Shown one piece after another: positions 37,115 through 47,822 of a DNA stretch of 64,000 bases (positions within the stretch are counted from its first letter, which is position 1; each line of letters begins with the position of its first letter). The DNA lies in the NCBI GenBank assembly GCA_000818945.1, contig KN805422.1, forward strand, positions 1-64,000. Reading direction: 5' to 3'. The position numbers and the translations under genes were made by a program. The notes below the pieces were generated by a model that made no database searches, was not told the DNA's origin, and saw nothing but the letters and a program-made list of their open reading frames with translations. Origin of the DNA: Schizochytrium sp. CCTCC M209059 (taxonomy: Eukaryota > Sar > Bigyra > Thraustochytrida > Thraustochytriidae).

Positions 37115-40100
37115 GCCGACGCCAGTTGCCTCTGCCAAGTCGGCAGGTCGGGAGAGAGGGAGAGGGAGAGGGAGACGGAGAGGGGAGAGACACGGGAGAG
37201 ACAGGGAGATGAGATTCGACCTCCGCCTCTCTCTGCTCCCGGTCCGGGTTCATTCACTCCGGCCAGGCTCGGTCACTTCTCCCGCTACGGCGCCCGCACT
37301 CGCAACGGCCGGCCATCGCTGGCTCGTCGCGCCGCGTCGATCGGGAACTCCGCGCCGCTCAGCCAGGGATGGCGAGCGGGCCGAAGAATCGACCGATCGA
37401 TCGATCGATTCATCGCAAGCACTACTACAATGGCGCTTTTTTCCCTTCTTGCTTGCTTTCTTTCTTGCTTTCTTTCTTTTGCTTCTTTTTCTTTCTTTTC
37501 TTCTTTCTTTCTCTACCTCTCCCTGTCTCTCACTCTCTCACTCTGCCTCCTTCCGCACTGCTGCTAGCGGTCGCCCTCCCACAAACGGCTGCCACTGAGC
37601 AGCTCCGGGCCCTCTACCTTTGCCATTTCCCTCCCTTCCGCTCCTTTCTTCGGACAGCCGCCAGCCGTCAGGACCTGGCTGGGGACGGGCCTGCCGACAG
37701 TCCCGCAGCGCCCCACTATGTCCCGGCCGCCTACCTCGAGACGCGTCCTCTACACTCGCTCCAGCGGAGACGCCGAGGCCGCGTCCGACAGCAGCCGGCT
37801 CGCGCTCGCGCAGGAAAGCCGTCGTGGGGACTCATCCGCGTGGTCAGAGGACCGCCGCATGCTTTCTTTTCCCCTTCTTTTATCTCCCTTCCTCTTATTG
37901 CGCCCGTGCGAGCTGCAAGAGAAATAAGTTTCTTTCTTCATTCTTTTTTTCCCGCTGCCTCGATAGCAGTGTCAAAGCAGCGGCCTCTCCTTCCGCTTCG
38001 CGCCTGCACTGCGGGGATGCGGCGGCACGTGGCGGTCCGCAAGGGAAGCCTCCTCTCTCCTCCACTACCGTTCGCCGCTGTTCTCCCAGCTGACCTTCAT
38101 TCCAGTGTCCTGGTTCGTGTCTGTTCTCTTAGGCGCCGTACGCCGCGGGTGGGTGACGCGCATCTCTTCCGCTCAAGCTGCCCTTTGTAGCTCGCGCTCC
38201 CTCCCTCGCTCCCTCCCGGCGCACATCTGCTCGCTGCGCCGCCCTCGCCTGGCGAGGCTCCCGGCCGCCCTGCACCGACGGCGCGGTGCGACGCTGGCCG
38301 CCAAGCCGCCAGAGCAAGACACCAAGCCCGGTCGGCCACAGCCCGGGGCCGGTGGACGCGTGCCGCCGGGCCGAGACCCCGCCCCGATCCCGGTTCCTGG
38401 CCCCTCTTACGCGCCTTAGTATACCTGGGCCAGTGAAGGGACAGGTGGGCGCACTCGGGCCGGCTGGCTGCTCGCTCTGCAGCCAGCTGCTCCCAGGCGG
38501 GCTGGCAGTGCAGAGGCGACCGCGAGGGGAAGCCCTGCGCAGGCTGGCACGCACTGCAGCGCGGCGTCCGAGCGCTGCAGCAAGGGAGGGAGGGAGGGAG
38601 GGACCGAGTGGAAGCACGCGCGAGAGAAGGCGCCCGCCCTTCGAGTTGCGAGCTCATATCGAAACAAAATGTTTCAAGTTGTTGTTTTAAAGTGAAGTCT
38701 TGCTTGCTGCCGCGATTTCGTTGTTTCGCGGCCCTGCGTCGCCTCGCGTCGTATTGCGTTGCCAAGCTTGCAGCCAAGCTTGCAGCCAGCTAAACAGCCA
38801 GCCAGTTGTTTCGAGACGAGCTCCAGGCAGTTCGCCGCTGGCCGCGTCAGTCAGTTAGCCGCGTCGAGGCTCGCGGCGGAGCGCCTTGCTTGAATGGCTT
38901 GCATTGGCCGATGCGTCGATAAAACCAATCAAGCACGGCGAGACCTGCAAGTAGTGGTATAGTAGGCCTATAGTGGTCGTTTGTTTTGGCTGGCTGCTTT
39001 CCAAAGAACCGACTGTCCGTGCAGCCTGAGTTAAAAAAAATAATGGAAAGGAAAAAGAATAAAGTAGGATGAAAAGAAAAGATAAGATAAGAAAAGATAA
39101 GAAAAAAGCTTTGGCCCCGCAGACGCCCGCAGCAGGGCGTCTCCGTACCGGGAGAAGGGAGGTAAGTTTAACGAGCTCAATGCTAGAGGACGCGGCGTTG
39201 GAACACGAGGAAGCAAGGAGGGCCCGAGGCAAGACTGTAAAAAGGCGTGGCTTCGACCGTCATAATTCGCCTGTTTGGCTTGGCTTGGCTTGGCTTGCCT
39301 TTCCTTCCCTTGCGTTGCCAGGGCTGGCGGCGAGAGAGCAGCCGGAGGTCCCGAAGCATCCCGCGGCTACCGCTGCGCGGCGCCAGGCTCTGTCCCGGCT
39401 TCCGGCGCCAGCGACGCGGCCGCGCGCCGGGCTCGAGACGAGACGAGACGAGACGAGACGAGACGAAGCTGGCACTCGCGTCGCGTCGACAGCCTCTCTC
39501 TCAGCAGCCTGGGCTTGATCGCTAGCGCAGCGGAGCCAAGCGAAGCTAGCTAGCTTGCGTGCTTGCTTGCTTTCGCTGCAGCGCCCTGGCTCCTCGCCGT
39601 CTGCCTCCAACGGCTGTCCCGGCCGCGCACCCTTCCCCTCGCTCACCGCCGCTCGAGAGACACCGCCGTTCCCGGGCGAGGCCAGCGCGAGCAAGCGCCT
39701 TAGGAGCCGCCACGACGCGGCTGCGCCCGGAAGCATCGAGGCGAGGCCAGCCTGCCAGCAGCCGCACGAAGGAACGACCGCCAGCAAGCAAGCCAGGGAA
39801 GATCGATCGATCTCCGCGGAGGCAGACCAAGGCAAGGCAGACAAGGCAGGCAAGGCAAGGTCAGATGCCGTGGCGGCCGCGAGCGCGCGCATGATGATGC
39901 AAAGTAGAGTTTTCCAACGCCCTCGCCTTGCGCTTCTCCTGCAGCCAGCCAGCCAGCTATAGCGGCCTGCACTGCGAGCCGGCCGGGTCGGATCGCGGCG
40001 CAGGAAGCCCGCGCTGCTCGGACCGCGGCTCTGCTTCCTGCGCGCGCACTTACTTGCTCGCTCAGATCGATCCGGGCAGAGCAGGCCGCGCCTCGATTCT

Positions 40101-40998
40101 GCTCTTGCCCGCCTCCCTCGCTCCCTCCCTCGCGCCGCGTCGGCGAGCGCGCCTTCGTGACGCAGACGCGGCGGCGGCAGGGCAGCTATAGCTAGGCTGG
40201 CTAGCTCGCCCGCGAGCTGTCCAAGATCCATCGAGCGACGCGAGGCGAAACTTGAACAGAGGAGAGGCCGGGAGCCGAGCCTCCAAGCGGCGGGCACGTG
40301 GGCAAACGCGGGCGCGTGGACGAGGACGGTCACCTTGCGAGGCAGATTTCATTCACCGTCACGGCCGACGTCAAGCCCACCTTGCGCGCCGCTCTGGCCT
40401 CTGCTCTGCTCGGCTCTGCTCGGCTCTGCTCAGCTTGGCGCGGCTTTGGTCATTCTTCAAGCGCCGGCGCACCCGAAAAGGACCCTCTCGCCAGCGGGGA
40501 CGCCGGCTCTCCGTCCCGTCGCGGCGGCTGCGGCTTCTTGTTCTTTTCAAGTTTTTTTTGTTTTTTTTTTACTTTTGCGCGGCGTCGATGCGATCGTCGA
40601 TGATTGCGCTGCGGCCTCAAGCCGCGACACGTGACGGCGCGCGTGCCATGACTGGCTTCCCGAGCGTGCCGCGACCTTGGCCACCGCGAGGCGCGTGGCC
40701 CCGAGTCGAGTCGGGCCGACAGCGACTCGAGCGAGTCGAGTCAAGTTGGATCGGCCGACGTCCACCGCTCGCAAGTGACGGGCTTAGGTGCGGACGTCTT
40801 TTTACCCGGGGGTTACAGGCGGCCGTGCGTGGTAGGTGGGGCGAGGTGGGGGGAAACAAAAGGTGCTTGCATCGTCGGTATACGACACCATTCTCCATCT
40901 CCATCATCAGCTTCTTCTTCTTCTTCTTCTTCGTTTTTTCAAAGTTATAGCTCTTCTTCTTTCTCATCTTCTCTATCAATTCACGCGTCATAAAAAGG

Positions 40999-41745
40999 TC
41001 ATTGGGAAAGATCCATTGCATCGTCAGAGCCTGCCGCGGCGCCTTTCCGAGATAAAGGAGCGGGATTTGACAAGGACGATGCAACAGTTGTAGCAACTGC
41101 AGAGCCATCAGCAACGGTGTTCACGGCCTCCGACCCTGGAGCCGTCGAAGGCCGCGTCGTGAGCAGCGACGGCGACGAGGCTACTTGCGATACGCCCTGG
41201 CGGCCCGTGCGTGGTCGTCGCCGCTTCGGACTATTCGGTCGCGAAAGCAGCGGAAGCGAGTTCTTGTACAAGACCATATTGCGCAAAATATCCTCGTTGC
41301 GACGGCGCTCCTCCTCCCATTGCACCGCAGAGTACGTTGGCTTGCTCGATTGAATCCTCTTGAGGATTTGCACATTCTGCGTGGCGATGCGCCGCATCTC
41401 GCGCTCCCGATACGACTCGTTCAAGCTCCGCGCCGCGCCGTGACGCGAGCTCCCCGCCGGATCCCCGCCGACGCCCGGCGTCGCGGGCTTTTTCGCGTGC
41501 ATGATGGTCGCCATCTTGTCCAGCAAAATGCGATTTTCACGCTCGATCGCCGCGCCGCGCTCCTGCATCAGCTGCTCCTTCTTCAGGTTTCGCCGCGGCC
41601 GCTGCTTCCAGTGCTGCGGCGGCGTGTTGTCCACGGAGCACGTGATCGATTTGAGTTTTTTCTTGTGCTGCTGCACCTTGCGCTTCTGCATCTTCTCCGT
41701 AATCAGCGGGTTCGCCGACGGCATCGCCTTGTAGTACGCGTACAT
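40999..41745 (-). CDS. CFAP97D1: CFAP97/hemingway-domain ciliary protein
   Basis: A 248-residue protein from ATG 41745. The conserved CFAP97 domain spans about residues 20-155: KLKSITCSVDNTPPQHW, NLKKEQLMQERGAAIERENR with ILLDKMATIMH, and then SLNESYREREMRRIATQN with VQILKRIQSSKPTYSAVQWE. This order matches CFAP97D1 and hemingway. Those proteins are needed for axoneme assembly or stability of motile cilia and sperm flagella. The C-terminal 90 residues are Ser/Pro/Arg-rich and probably disordered. With the CEP70-like gene, this supports a flagellated cell stage. Confidence 0.85.
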   Translation of the reverse strand: MYAYYKAMPSANPLITEKMQKRKVQQHKKKLKSITCSVDNTPPQHWKQRPRRNLKKEQLMQERGAAIERENRILLDKMATIMHAKKPATPGVGGDPAGSSRHGAARSLNESYREREMRRIATQNVQILKRIQSSKPTYSAVQWEEERRRNEDILRNMVLYKNSLPLLSRPNSPKRRRPRTGRQGVSQVASSPSLLTTRPSTAPGSEAVNTVADGSAVATTVASSLSNPAPLSRKGAAAGSDDAMDLSQ

Positions 41746-42445
41746 CCTGCCCTGCCTGCTGTTGATGTCCTTTCAAAAGCTCCACGCGCCCGAGCGTCTT
41801 CTTCTCCCCTGCTGCTGCACGCCTCCACCGACGATGGCAAGACACACGAGCGCTCTCAAGAGTGTGTGTGCTCGCTCCGTCTGTCTCTTTTCCAAATCTA
41901 CGTTGCGCGTCTCGTTCTTCACTCCGCTGCGCTTGCCTGCAGCGCTCCAAGACGCACCGCGACGCGCGACGTGGCGTGGCGTGGCGTGGCGTCACGTTGC
42001 GCTACGCTGCGCTGCCTGTCTTTGCACGCCGCCGTGGACCTGCGAGGTGATCTGCCTGCACGATTGAGTGTCTTCCTCTCGCTGATTGCCCGGTCCCTCC
42101 TCTCTCGCGTACTACTGCGACAAGCCAAGTTATTACGAAAGTTGAAGTGAGTCTGACAGTGAGTTCTATGCACAGGGACCAGTGGGCAAAGAGACGCTGC
42201 AAACTCACCGGACCTCCGATTTCTGCCGCAACGCAGCTCCTGTTCGGAACGGAACTTTTGATGTGTCCGAGTCGACGGACGGCACGTCGAGCGCGTACTG
42301 ACTCGATCGTGCAGGTCAGTGATCACTTCAGGTAGTACTTGCGACACGCGTCTGTTGGCACAGCAGAGCACAGCGCAGCAGAGCACAGCAGAACAGGCGC
42401 GGACACACCAAGCAGGCAGGCAGGTCGCCTGCCTGGCTAGCTGGC

Positions 42446-42473
42446 ATCCAGGCATCCAGGCATCCAGGCATCT
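42446..42473. repeat. (GGCATCCA)n tandem repeat
   Basis: Just over three 8-base units. Confidence 0.85.
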
Positions 42474-42563
42474 ACGGACTATCCAGGTATAACGTAATGT
42501 GCTGGTCAAATGGCCAAGGGCAGCCATCGGTGGTAGGGTAGTAGTGGCGTTTTGCACCAGCCA

Positions 42564-42606
42564 ACACTGCACTGCACTGGACTGCACTGCACTGCATTGC
42601 ACTGCG
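42564..42606. repeat. (CACTG)n tandem repeat
   Basis: About eight imperfect 5-base units. A shorter related run lies at 31910-31939. Confidence 0.85.
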
Positions 42607-42670
42607 CACGGTACTGCGTGATGCACTGCACTAGTATCGATCGAAGGAAGAAAAAAGAGAGATAAAGTAA

Positions 42671-42708
42671 TATCCCGCGGGGCTAAAGACCCCGCGACCT
42701 GAAGAGCG
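42671..42708 (-). repeat. Dispersed hairpin element, copy C (inverted)
   Basis: The reverse strand reads CGCTCTTCAGGTCGCGGGG followed by a short loop and CCCCGCGGGATA, matching the core of copies A and B. Only about 38 bases are conserved, so the hairpin and the CTTCAG box are the constant parts. The stem is GC-only and uses compensating bases around the loop. Confidence 0.65.
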
Positions 42709-42838
42709 AAAAATCTAGTGCTCAGCCAGCGGCTCTGGATTGGGGTCTACACATATGATAGCATCGCCAGCGAAATTGTGCAGAGACAGAAAAAGAAAAA
42801 AAGAAAAAAAAAGAAAATAGAAATGATGCTTGTTTTTG

Positions 42839-44956
42839 TTATCGAAAGTTCGAAATCCGTGCACGCGTATTGATGCCCTCGACCTTGGGCAGATCAAAAA
42901 AGTTGTTGCCCGAAATTGTCTTGGCGCGCTTCATCGCCTCCTTGGCCGCTTGCGCTTCCTGACCCTCACGTACACGCTTCCCCAGCAGATCCTGCATGCG
43001 CTGTACATTGGCACGGCGCTCGCCCTCTTCTTCTTCTTCCTTGACCACCTCCGTTTTCACCACGCCGTTCTTGCTACCGTTGGCGGTCTCCGTCTTGACC
43101 CCGTCGGCTTCCTCTCGTACAGCCGCAGCTGCCTCGGCCTTGGCGCCCGCTTCGGCCTCCGTCTCCGCCATTCCCTCCTTTGACGAATCCTCGCCACCGC
43201 CTTGCGTCACCTCAGCTACATTGGCGTCAGCAGCAGACCCGTTGGCTTCAAGCAAAGTGCTGCGCAGCCACGCGTTCTCACGCTTCACGCGCGCCATGAT
43301 TTGCTGATGCTCCGCCTTCGAGGCTTCTTTGCCATCTGGAAAGAGATCTGGGTCATCCGGAAGCTGCTTCCACTTGCACAACATCGTCGTAATGTCCATG
43401 CCGGGCTCATAACCGTCCCACGTTTTGATGAGTCTGATCCATGCCGCTGCTGCCATCGAAAGGTCCACCTTGGGCCCATGTCGCACCGTATTGATTGGGT
43501 GTGGTTTCAAGCCCACGTACCAGTATGAGGCGGGCTCCGCACCCACGTCCTTTGAGGTACTCGTCGAATCCTCATTGTCTTTGTCCTTGCCTTCGTCGTT
43601 CTTGTTTTCCTCCTCTTTTTCTTCGTCATTTGCTGCGCCCTTGATCTTCTTGTTCGGATCAAACGGAACGGCGACATCCGCGTGCGAAAACTTTTTAGGA
43701 AACGGATACACATGTTCCATGGCGTGACGGTCGAGCTCCTCGAGGAGCTTGCGTGTGCGTGCCTCAATCCAGCCACTCCAGCGGTTCAGCTGATCATCCG
43801 TTGGCGCCGTCGCCTTGATGACAAAGTACGTCCCAAAACGCACAAAAAACTCTGTCCGACGAAAGACCGGCGCCCATATCGAACCCGTGCCCGCAACGCC
43901 CTTGCTGTCGGGCCCAGGAAGCCGCACGTTCTTGCACAACTTGGCGCCTCGCACAAACTCCTCCGTCATGATTCGCAATGTGTACTTGGACACCGTGTAT
44001 GACGAGTTCATGCACGGATACGCTGGCGTAATAATCGGCATCAGCTCTCCCGGCCGATGCTCCCACTGGTCCGCATTCAGACCATCCACTTCATACGGAT
44101 GACACAGACGAATCTCTGTTGGCCATTGCCACACCTTGTAAAGCTCGAAAAACTCCGTCAAAAGCCGGCTTGGCGCAGCCGCCGGGTACACCTGGCACAC
44201 AAAGGCCACCAGGATGGCCCAGTTTACGCCACCCAAGAAACCAATCTTGTTCGAGTACACGCCCCGTTGCTTGGCCCAATAACGCACGCAGCGCAGCACC
44301 AGCTTGTAAGGCTTTGCCTTGGGTACCAAGTTCGAAATGAGCTCGGTCACGCGCGGACCGTTCAGCGTGATCTGACTCACATCATCCATGCCCACGAGGA
44401 TCTGGTCATCCAAAAGGTCCTCAGGCCGCTGTGGAACCCGCGGCCGATTGATCACCGCGCAAAGCACGTCGAGCTCAATGTCGTTCCAAACGACCTCGAT
44501 AATGGGCACGCGCGCGCCTGTCACAGGGTTCACGTACGAGACCTCGGGCCGAGCTCTCAAGAGCTGCACCATGCCGTCCTCTTCCGAAAAGAACTCATCG
44601 CGCGACAGCGACATTGGAATCGTACAAATCGTATCGATATCGGAACCTCGCGTGTTCACGCCCAGTCGGTACGAGCCCGACACAAAGACGCGCCCTGCGA
44701 GCTCGCCCTCCTCGAGCTCCACAATCACGTGTTTCTCCTCGAGTTTATTGAGGACCCAGGCGTTCAGCATGTCGCGAAGGTTCTCTAGCAGCGTAAGGCG
44801 CACCCGCTGCTGCTCCTTGGTTTCGAGCGGTGCTACATCGTCAATAAAGGCCTGCAGCTCCGCAGTGCGCTCTTCGTCCTCCTGTGTTGGTGCCTGCACG
44901 TCCAGCTCGGCGTACCACGGTATGAACCGGCTCATGACTCCATCGCTCTGCATCAT
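42839..44956 (-). CDS. Nuclear poly(A) polymerase
   Basis: A 705-residue protein from ATG 44956. The nucleotidyltransferase core shows VFVSGSYRLGVNTRGSDIDTI (GS motif and the catalytic D106/D108 pair) and the third acid in NDIELDVLCAV. The central domain reads LVLRCVRYWAKQRGVYSNKI and FLGGVNWAILVAFVCQVYP, followed by the RNA-binding region with TPAYPCMNSSYTVSKYTLRI, all typical of eukaryotic PAP. The enzyme adds poly(A) tails to pre-mRNA after cleavage. The C-terminal 150 residues are Glu/Lys/Ala-rich, with a Lys-Arg-containing end that could be a nuclear localisation signal. CTATACTAG lies 40 bases upstream of the start. Confidence 0.93.
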   Translation of the reverse strand: MMQSDGVMSRFIPWYAELDVQAPTQEDEERTAELQAFIDDVAPLETKEQQRVRLTLLENLRDMLNAWVLNKLEEKHVIVELEEGELAGRVFVSGSYRLGVNTRGSDIDTICTIPMSLSRDEFFSEEDGMVQLLRARPEVSYVNPVTGARVPIIEVVWNDIELDVLCAVINRPRVPQRPEDLLDDQILVGMDDVSQITLNGPRVTELISNLVPKAKPYKLVLRCVRYWAKQRGVYSNKIGFLGGVNWAILVAFVCQVYPAAAPSRLLTEFFELYKVWQWPTEIRLCHPYEVDGLNADQWEHRPGELMPIITPAYPCMNSSYTVSKYTLRIMTEEFVRGAKLCKNVRLPGPDSKGVAGTGSIWAPVFRRTEFFVRFGTYFVIKATAPTDDQLNRWSGWIEARTRKLLEELDRHAMEHVYPFPKKFSHADVAVPFDPNKKIKGAANDEEKEEENKNDEGKDKDNEDSTSTSKDVGAEPASYWYVGLKPHPINTVRHGPKVDLSMAAAAWIRLIKTWDGYEPGMDITTMLCKWKQLPDDPDLFPDGKEASKAEHQQIMARVKRENAWLRSTLLEANGSAADANVAEVTQGGGEDSSKEGMAETEAEAGAKAEAAAAVREEADGVKTETANGSKNGVVKTEVVKEEEEEGERRANVQRMQDLLGKRVREGQEAQAAKEAMKRAKTISGNNFFDLPKVEGINTRARISNFR

Positions 44957-45699
44957 CTTGTGAAAGTGGAGAGTGAAGTGAAATCCACCTGAGTGCTAGT
45001 ATAGCACAAGCGCTCACTCGTCTTCGCCAAAGCTAGCAAAAAGCAGAAGCGGCTGCGGAACGAAGAGCAGCCTCTCTTTTTCTTTATCGATTGCTTTAAC
45101 CAAAGATCGGCACGTCCGTATGCGTCACGGTAATTGTCTTTGTCGTCTTTGTCGTCGTCACCACCACCACGCCGTCGCAAAGCTGCGTGCGCGTGCGCGC
45201 GCGCTTCGTCTTCTCCCTCGATCGTCGCCGCTGCCGCCAGGGCCAGACAGTCGAGCTTGATCTCCGTCTCGTTCGTATCTCACCCGCCGTAGCTGTTTCG
45301 CGTAGGTGTACGCGCCGGCCGACGCGTCTCCGCCCTCCTGCCCGGCGCGCGCGCTTTCGCCCGCCGCCGCCGCCGCCGACGTCGCCGTAACAGAGCGAGA
45401 ACCTCGTTTGCCTCGCTCGCCTCGCTCTGCCCTTCCTTCGTGAACAAAGCGGATAAAGACGAACGAAAGAGCGGCAGAGAAAACAGATCTTGGTCCTCGC
45501 GAGTACGAGCCGCCGTTGCAAGCAGCGTCTGTGGGCGAGCGCGAGAGTCGCTCGCGGCGTGCCGAAGGAGCCACGAGCACGAGCACCAGAGGCCAAAGAG
45601 CACTGTCCTTTCATCGTTGCCATTCTCGTTGATGCACTTGGCGCGTCCCCTGGAAAGTAGAAGTCGACGTTGAGAACGGAAAGCACAGCGACAAGAGGA
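44957..45699. promoter_or_regulatory. Divergent intergenic region (PAP / large unknown gene)
   Basis: 743 bases. CTATACTAGC (minus sense, about 44994-45003) lies near the PAP start. A CCGCCG run at 45361-45377 and GTCGTC-type runs give open frames on the minus strand that look compositional. It is likely to hold both promoters. Confidence 0.4.
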
Positions 45700-47496
45700 A
45701 TGCAGCAACAAGGCTCGGGACCCGACACCAGGGATGCGCGTCAAGAAGGCCTCGAGTGGGCCATTGTCAGGACACTGGCAAATCGGGAACATGAGATGCT
45801 GACCGGCTCACCTCGACTCTTGCGCGACACGGAACAAATCGACAAGGAGATCTTCGACCTTTTGGCACTCAACCTCGGCGCCGCTGCCGTTCACAAAGAA
45901 AACGAAAACAAGCAAGACGATTCGCGCCCCGTAGAACTTGCGTCTACGCGCCGCGCAGATTGTGCACAAGTCGTCGTCAAGGATGATGTAGTCGTCGTCT
46001 TTTGCGCCGTCAACAGTGACTTAACGCTCGCGGTGCGCAGCGCGCTCGCGGCCGACGCCCGCTTCCCGGCGCTCCTCAAGGGCGCGGCGCAAGACGCTCG
46101 AGACGCACTGCTTGTTCGTCTTGGGCCACCGTCGCGATGGATGAATCACGCGCCATGGATCCGCGCAGTTGTCGACCCGCTCGTCTTTGATGTTTTCGTG
46201 CCCTTCTTCCATCCACTTGCGCTTCGCGCTCCCCTCATGAGTCGCATTCTTTCAATTCTTTCAAGAATCTACGCGGACGTCGTCTTTGATGCGCCAAGCT
46301 TTGTCGATCTCGAGCACGCGGACGCAAGAAGCGACATTGAGGAGGCCATGGACCTCGTCGATCAGCATGTCGAGGCGCATAACGATACCTTTGACGAGGC
46401 TGACCTATGTCTTGGCGTCGGCTCTCTCGTTCTGGCCAACGGCGCGCTCGTGCATTCTTCACTTTGCGCAGCAGATGTTCACGATGTCTTTCGAACCCTT
46501 ACGATAGAGGGCGATCTGTTTCAGACGAGTTGTCCGACCCGCCGCGTCATCAATCTGTATGCTGCAGTGGACCGCGATACTGGGGCACGCATACCAACAT
46601 TTGCAGCGCAACGTCCTGGTTCAAACTGTGTGCTCGAACCTCGCGTTCTCGCTGTAGTGGCCTTTAAAGGAATGATTCTCGCACGCGTCTTGGTGTCTTT
46701 GCAGCCCAGCGTTTTGGCGCCGACTGGCCATCTTGACCCGTACGGGCTTTGCGCGATGGAAAATGCGCTCTCTGAGATGTTACATGCCGAGGTCTTGCAG
46801 CCGTTTGCTGACCGCGCGGACGCGGCCATTGCATCTTTGGTCGGTGCGTTGCACAGAGAGCCCACTGGGGCGATGACCACCATGATCCCTGACACCAGCA
46901 AAAAGTTTCCAACAACCGCTCGAGAGGGCGAGAAATCTGAAGATGGAATGCAGCAGCCAGCTGTGCTTGTGCGTCGTGGTCGGGCACACTCGTTTGACGG
47001 AGCCGCCAACGCAGTCTGGACGCGTTTGACTTCTTCGTTTCGCGGTGGAAAGCGCTCCCGCGCAAGCTCTATGGCGGCGACACCCGTGGCTGCAGAGGCT
47101 GCCGACGAGGCTTTCAACATAGGCATTGCGGAAAGTGACTCATCTGTGGTTCGACAAGAAGTTCTTGACGTCGAGGCAGCCGATCTGCATACCGTCTCAA
47201 ATGTTGACGCGCTCAGGGATCTCTTGCGCTTGCCGCTCGCTCGACGAGTTGTGCAAAGTCAGCTTGGAGCTCTCGTGCTTGAAGACGTTGATGCAAGCCG
47301 ATGTAGCGACAGCGAGAGTCTCGGCGTGGGACCTCCGGCACGCGAGGTTTTGTTGCGCCCTCCACCGCCTCGTGCACTCGCTTACAATCCACATTGCATG
47401 GAGACGTATTTGGAGGAGGTCACGGAGCGGCCCTTTGATGATATTGCTACGCAGTACGGCCTGGGTCCTTTGCCCCAGTGGCGGCAGTGTAAGTGA
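45700..47496 (+). CDS. Large protein of unknown function, possibly longin-like
   Basis: A 598-residue protein from ATG 45700; the upstream in-frame codon at 45670 is TTG. There is no signal peptide or membrane helix. Beta/alpha alternation with exposed hydrophobic strands (VVVKDDVVVVFCAVNSDLTL; CLGVGSLVLANGALVHSSL followed by an acidic helix) recalls the longin-type domains of the CCZ1/HPS/Inturned families, in which a 'strand - N-G-x-L-x-H-S - helix' segment occurs. This is only a resemblance. A Ser/Arg-rich linker (about 420-470) separates a C-terminal part with DLLRLPLARRVVQSQLGAL. The even codon use and length support a true gene. Function is not assigned. Confidence 0.6.
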   Translation: MQQQGSGPDTRDARQEGLEWAIVRTLANREHEMLTGSPRLLRDTEQIDKEIFDLLALNLGAAAVHKENENKQDDSRPVELASTRRADCAQVVVKDDVVVVFCAVNSDLTLAVRSALAADARFPALLKGAAQDARDALLVRLGPPSRWMNHAPWIRAVVDPLVFDVFVPFFHPLALRAPLMSRILSILSRIYADVVFDAPSFVDLEHADARSDIEEAMDLVDQHVEAHNDTFDEADLCLGVGSLVLANGALVHSSLCAADVHDVFRTLTIEGDLFQTSCPTRRVINLYAAVDRDTGARIPTFAAQRPGSNCVLEPRVLAVVAFKGMILARVLVSLQPSVLAPTGHLDPYGLCAMENALSEMLHAEVLQPFADRADAAIASLVGALHREPTGAMTTMIPDTSKKFPTTAREGEKSEDGMQQPAVLVRRGRAHSFDGAANAVWTRLTSSFRGGKRSRASSMAATPVAAEAADEAFNIGIAESDSSVVRQEVLDVEAADLHTVSNVDALRDLLRLPLARRVVQSQLGALVLEDVDASRCSDSESLGVGPPAREVLLRPPPPRALAYNPHCMETYLEEVTERPFDDIATQYGLGPLPQWRQCK

Positions 47497-47822
47497 ATGA
47501 GTACTATATTTTTTTGCCCGAAAGCAACAAGAAAGAACCCACAACGAAGAAAAAAAGGTGGAACGATCAACTCGAAATCGAGCCTGTGCGCGAGTACAAG
47601 GCATCAAGTCGTTTAATATTAAGCGTCGTCGCGAGCGAATCAGAGCCAAGAGATGGTTGAATTGTGAATTCCCAGACAAAGCTTTTGCTCACTACGCTTC
47701 GCGATCACCAGGCCCTTGACTTTTTTTGCATTGATTTTCAGGACCGACTGCATGCATAATGATACGTCGTGCAAACAATTTTCTTGAGATGCGAAATTTG
47801 ATTTAATTTGATTTGAATTGAT
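47497..47822. other. Intergenic region between convergent genes
   Basis: 326 bases, AT-richer, with ATTTGATTTAATTTGATTTG-like sequence at 47786-47830. No gene is seen. Confidence 0.6.

Larger units (their letters stand above)
35335..40998. other. Gene-free simple-repeat desert
   Basis: 5.7 kb without a supportable gene. It is dense in tetranucleotide repeats: GATC (36398-36486, 37390-37408), CTTG/CCTG (36518-36560), TTCC/TTCT (36876-36925, 37070-37114, 37441-37513), GGGA/GGGAGA (37155-37205, 38585-38600) and GAGAC (39433-39465). Long open frames on both strands are Arg/Ser/Ala/Leu-rich or simple-sequence-encoded, and show no motif. A TATAGTAGGCCTATAG block lies at about 38957-38972. The last 100 bases are TTC-rich and may be the 3' UTR of the CFAP97-like gene. 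Confidence 0.6.
41746..42838. other. Intergenic region with short tandem repeats and a hairpin-element copy
   Basis: About 1.1 kb. It holds GGCGT repeats (41970-41995), a CAGCAGAGCACAG-type run (42361-42395), a CATCCAGG repeat (42446-42473), a CACTG run (42564-42606) and the inverted GC-hairpin copy C. An A/G-rich tract (42782-42826) is probably the 3' UTR of the poly(A) polymerase gene. No gene is supported. Confidence 0.6.

Noticed and set aside
39260..40333. 357-codon minus-strand frame in the repeat desert
   Set aside because: Arg/Ala/Ser-rich composition follows GC repeats, including a GAGAC tract; no motif or conserved-looking segment.
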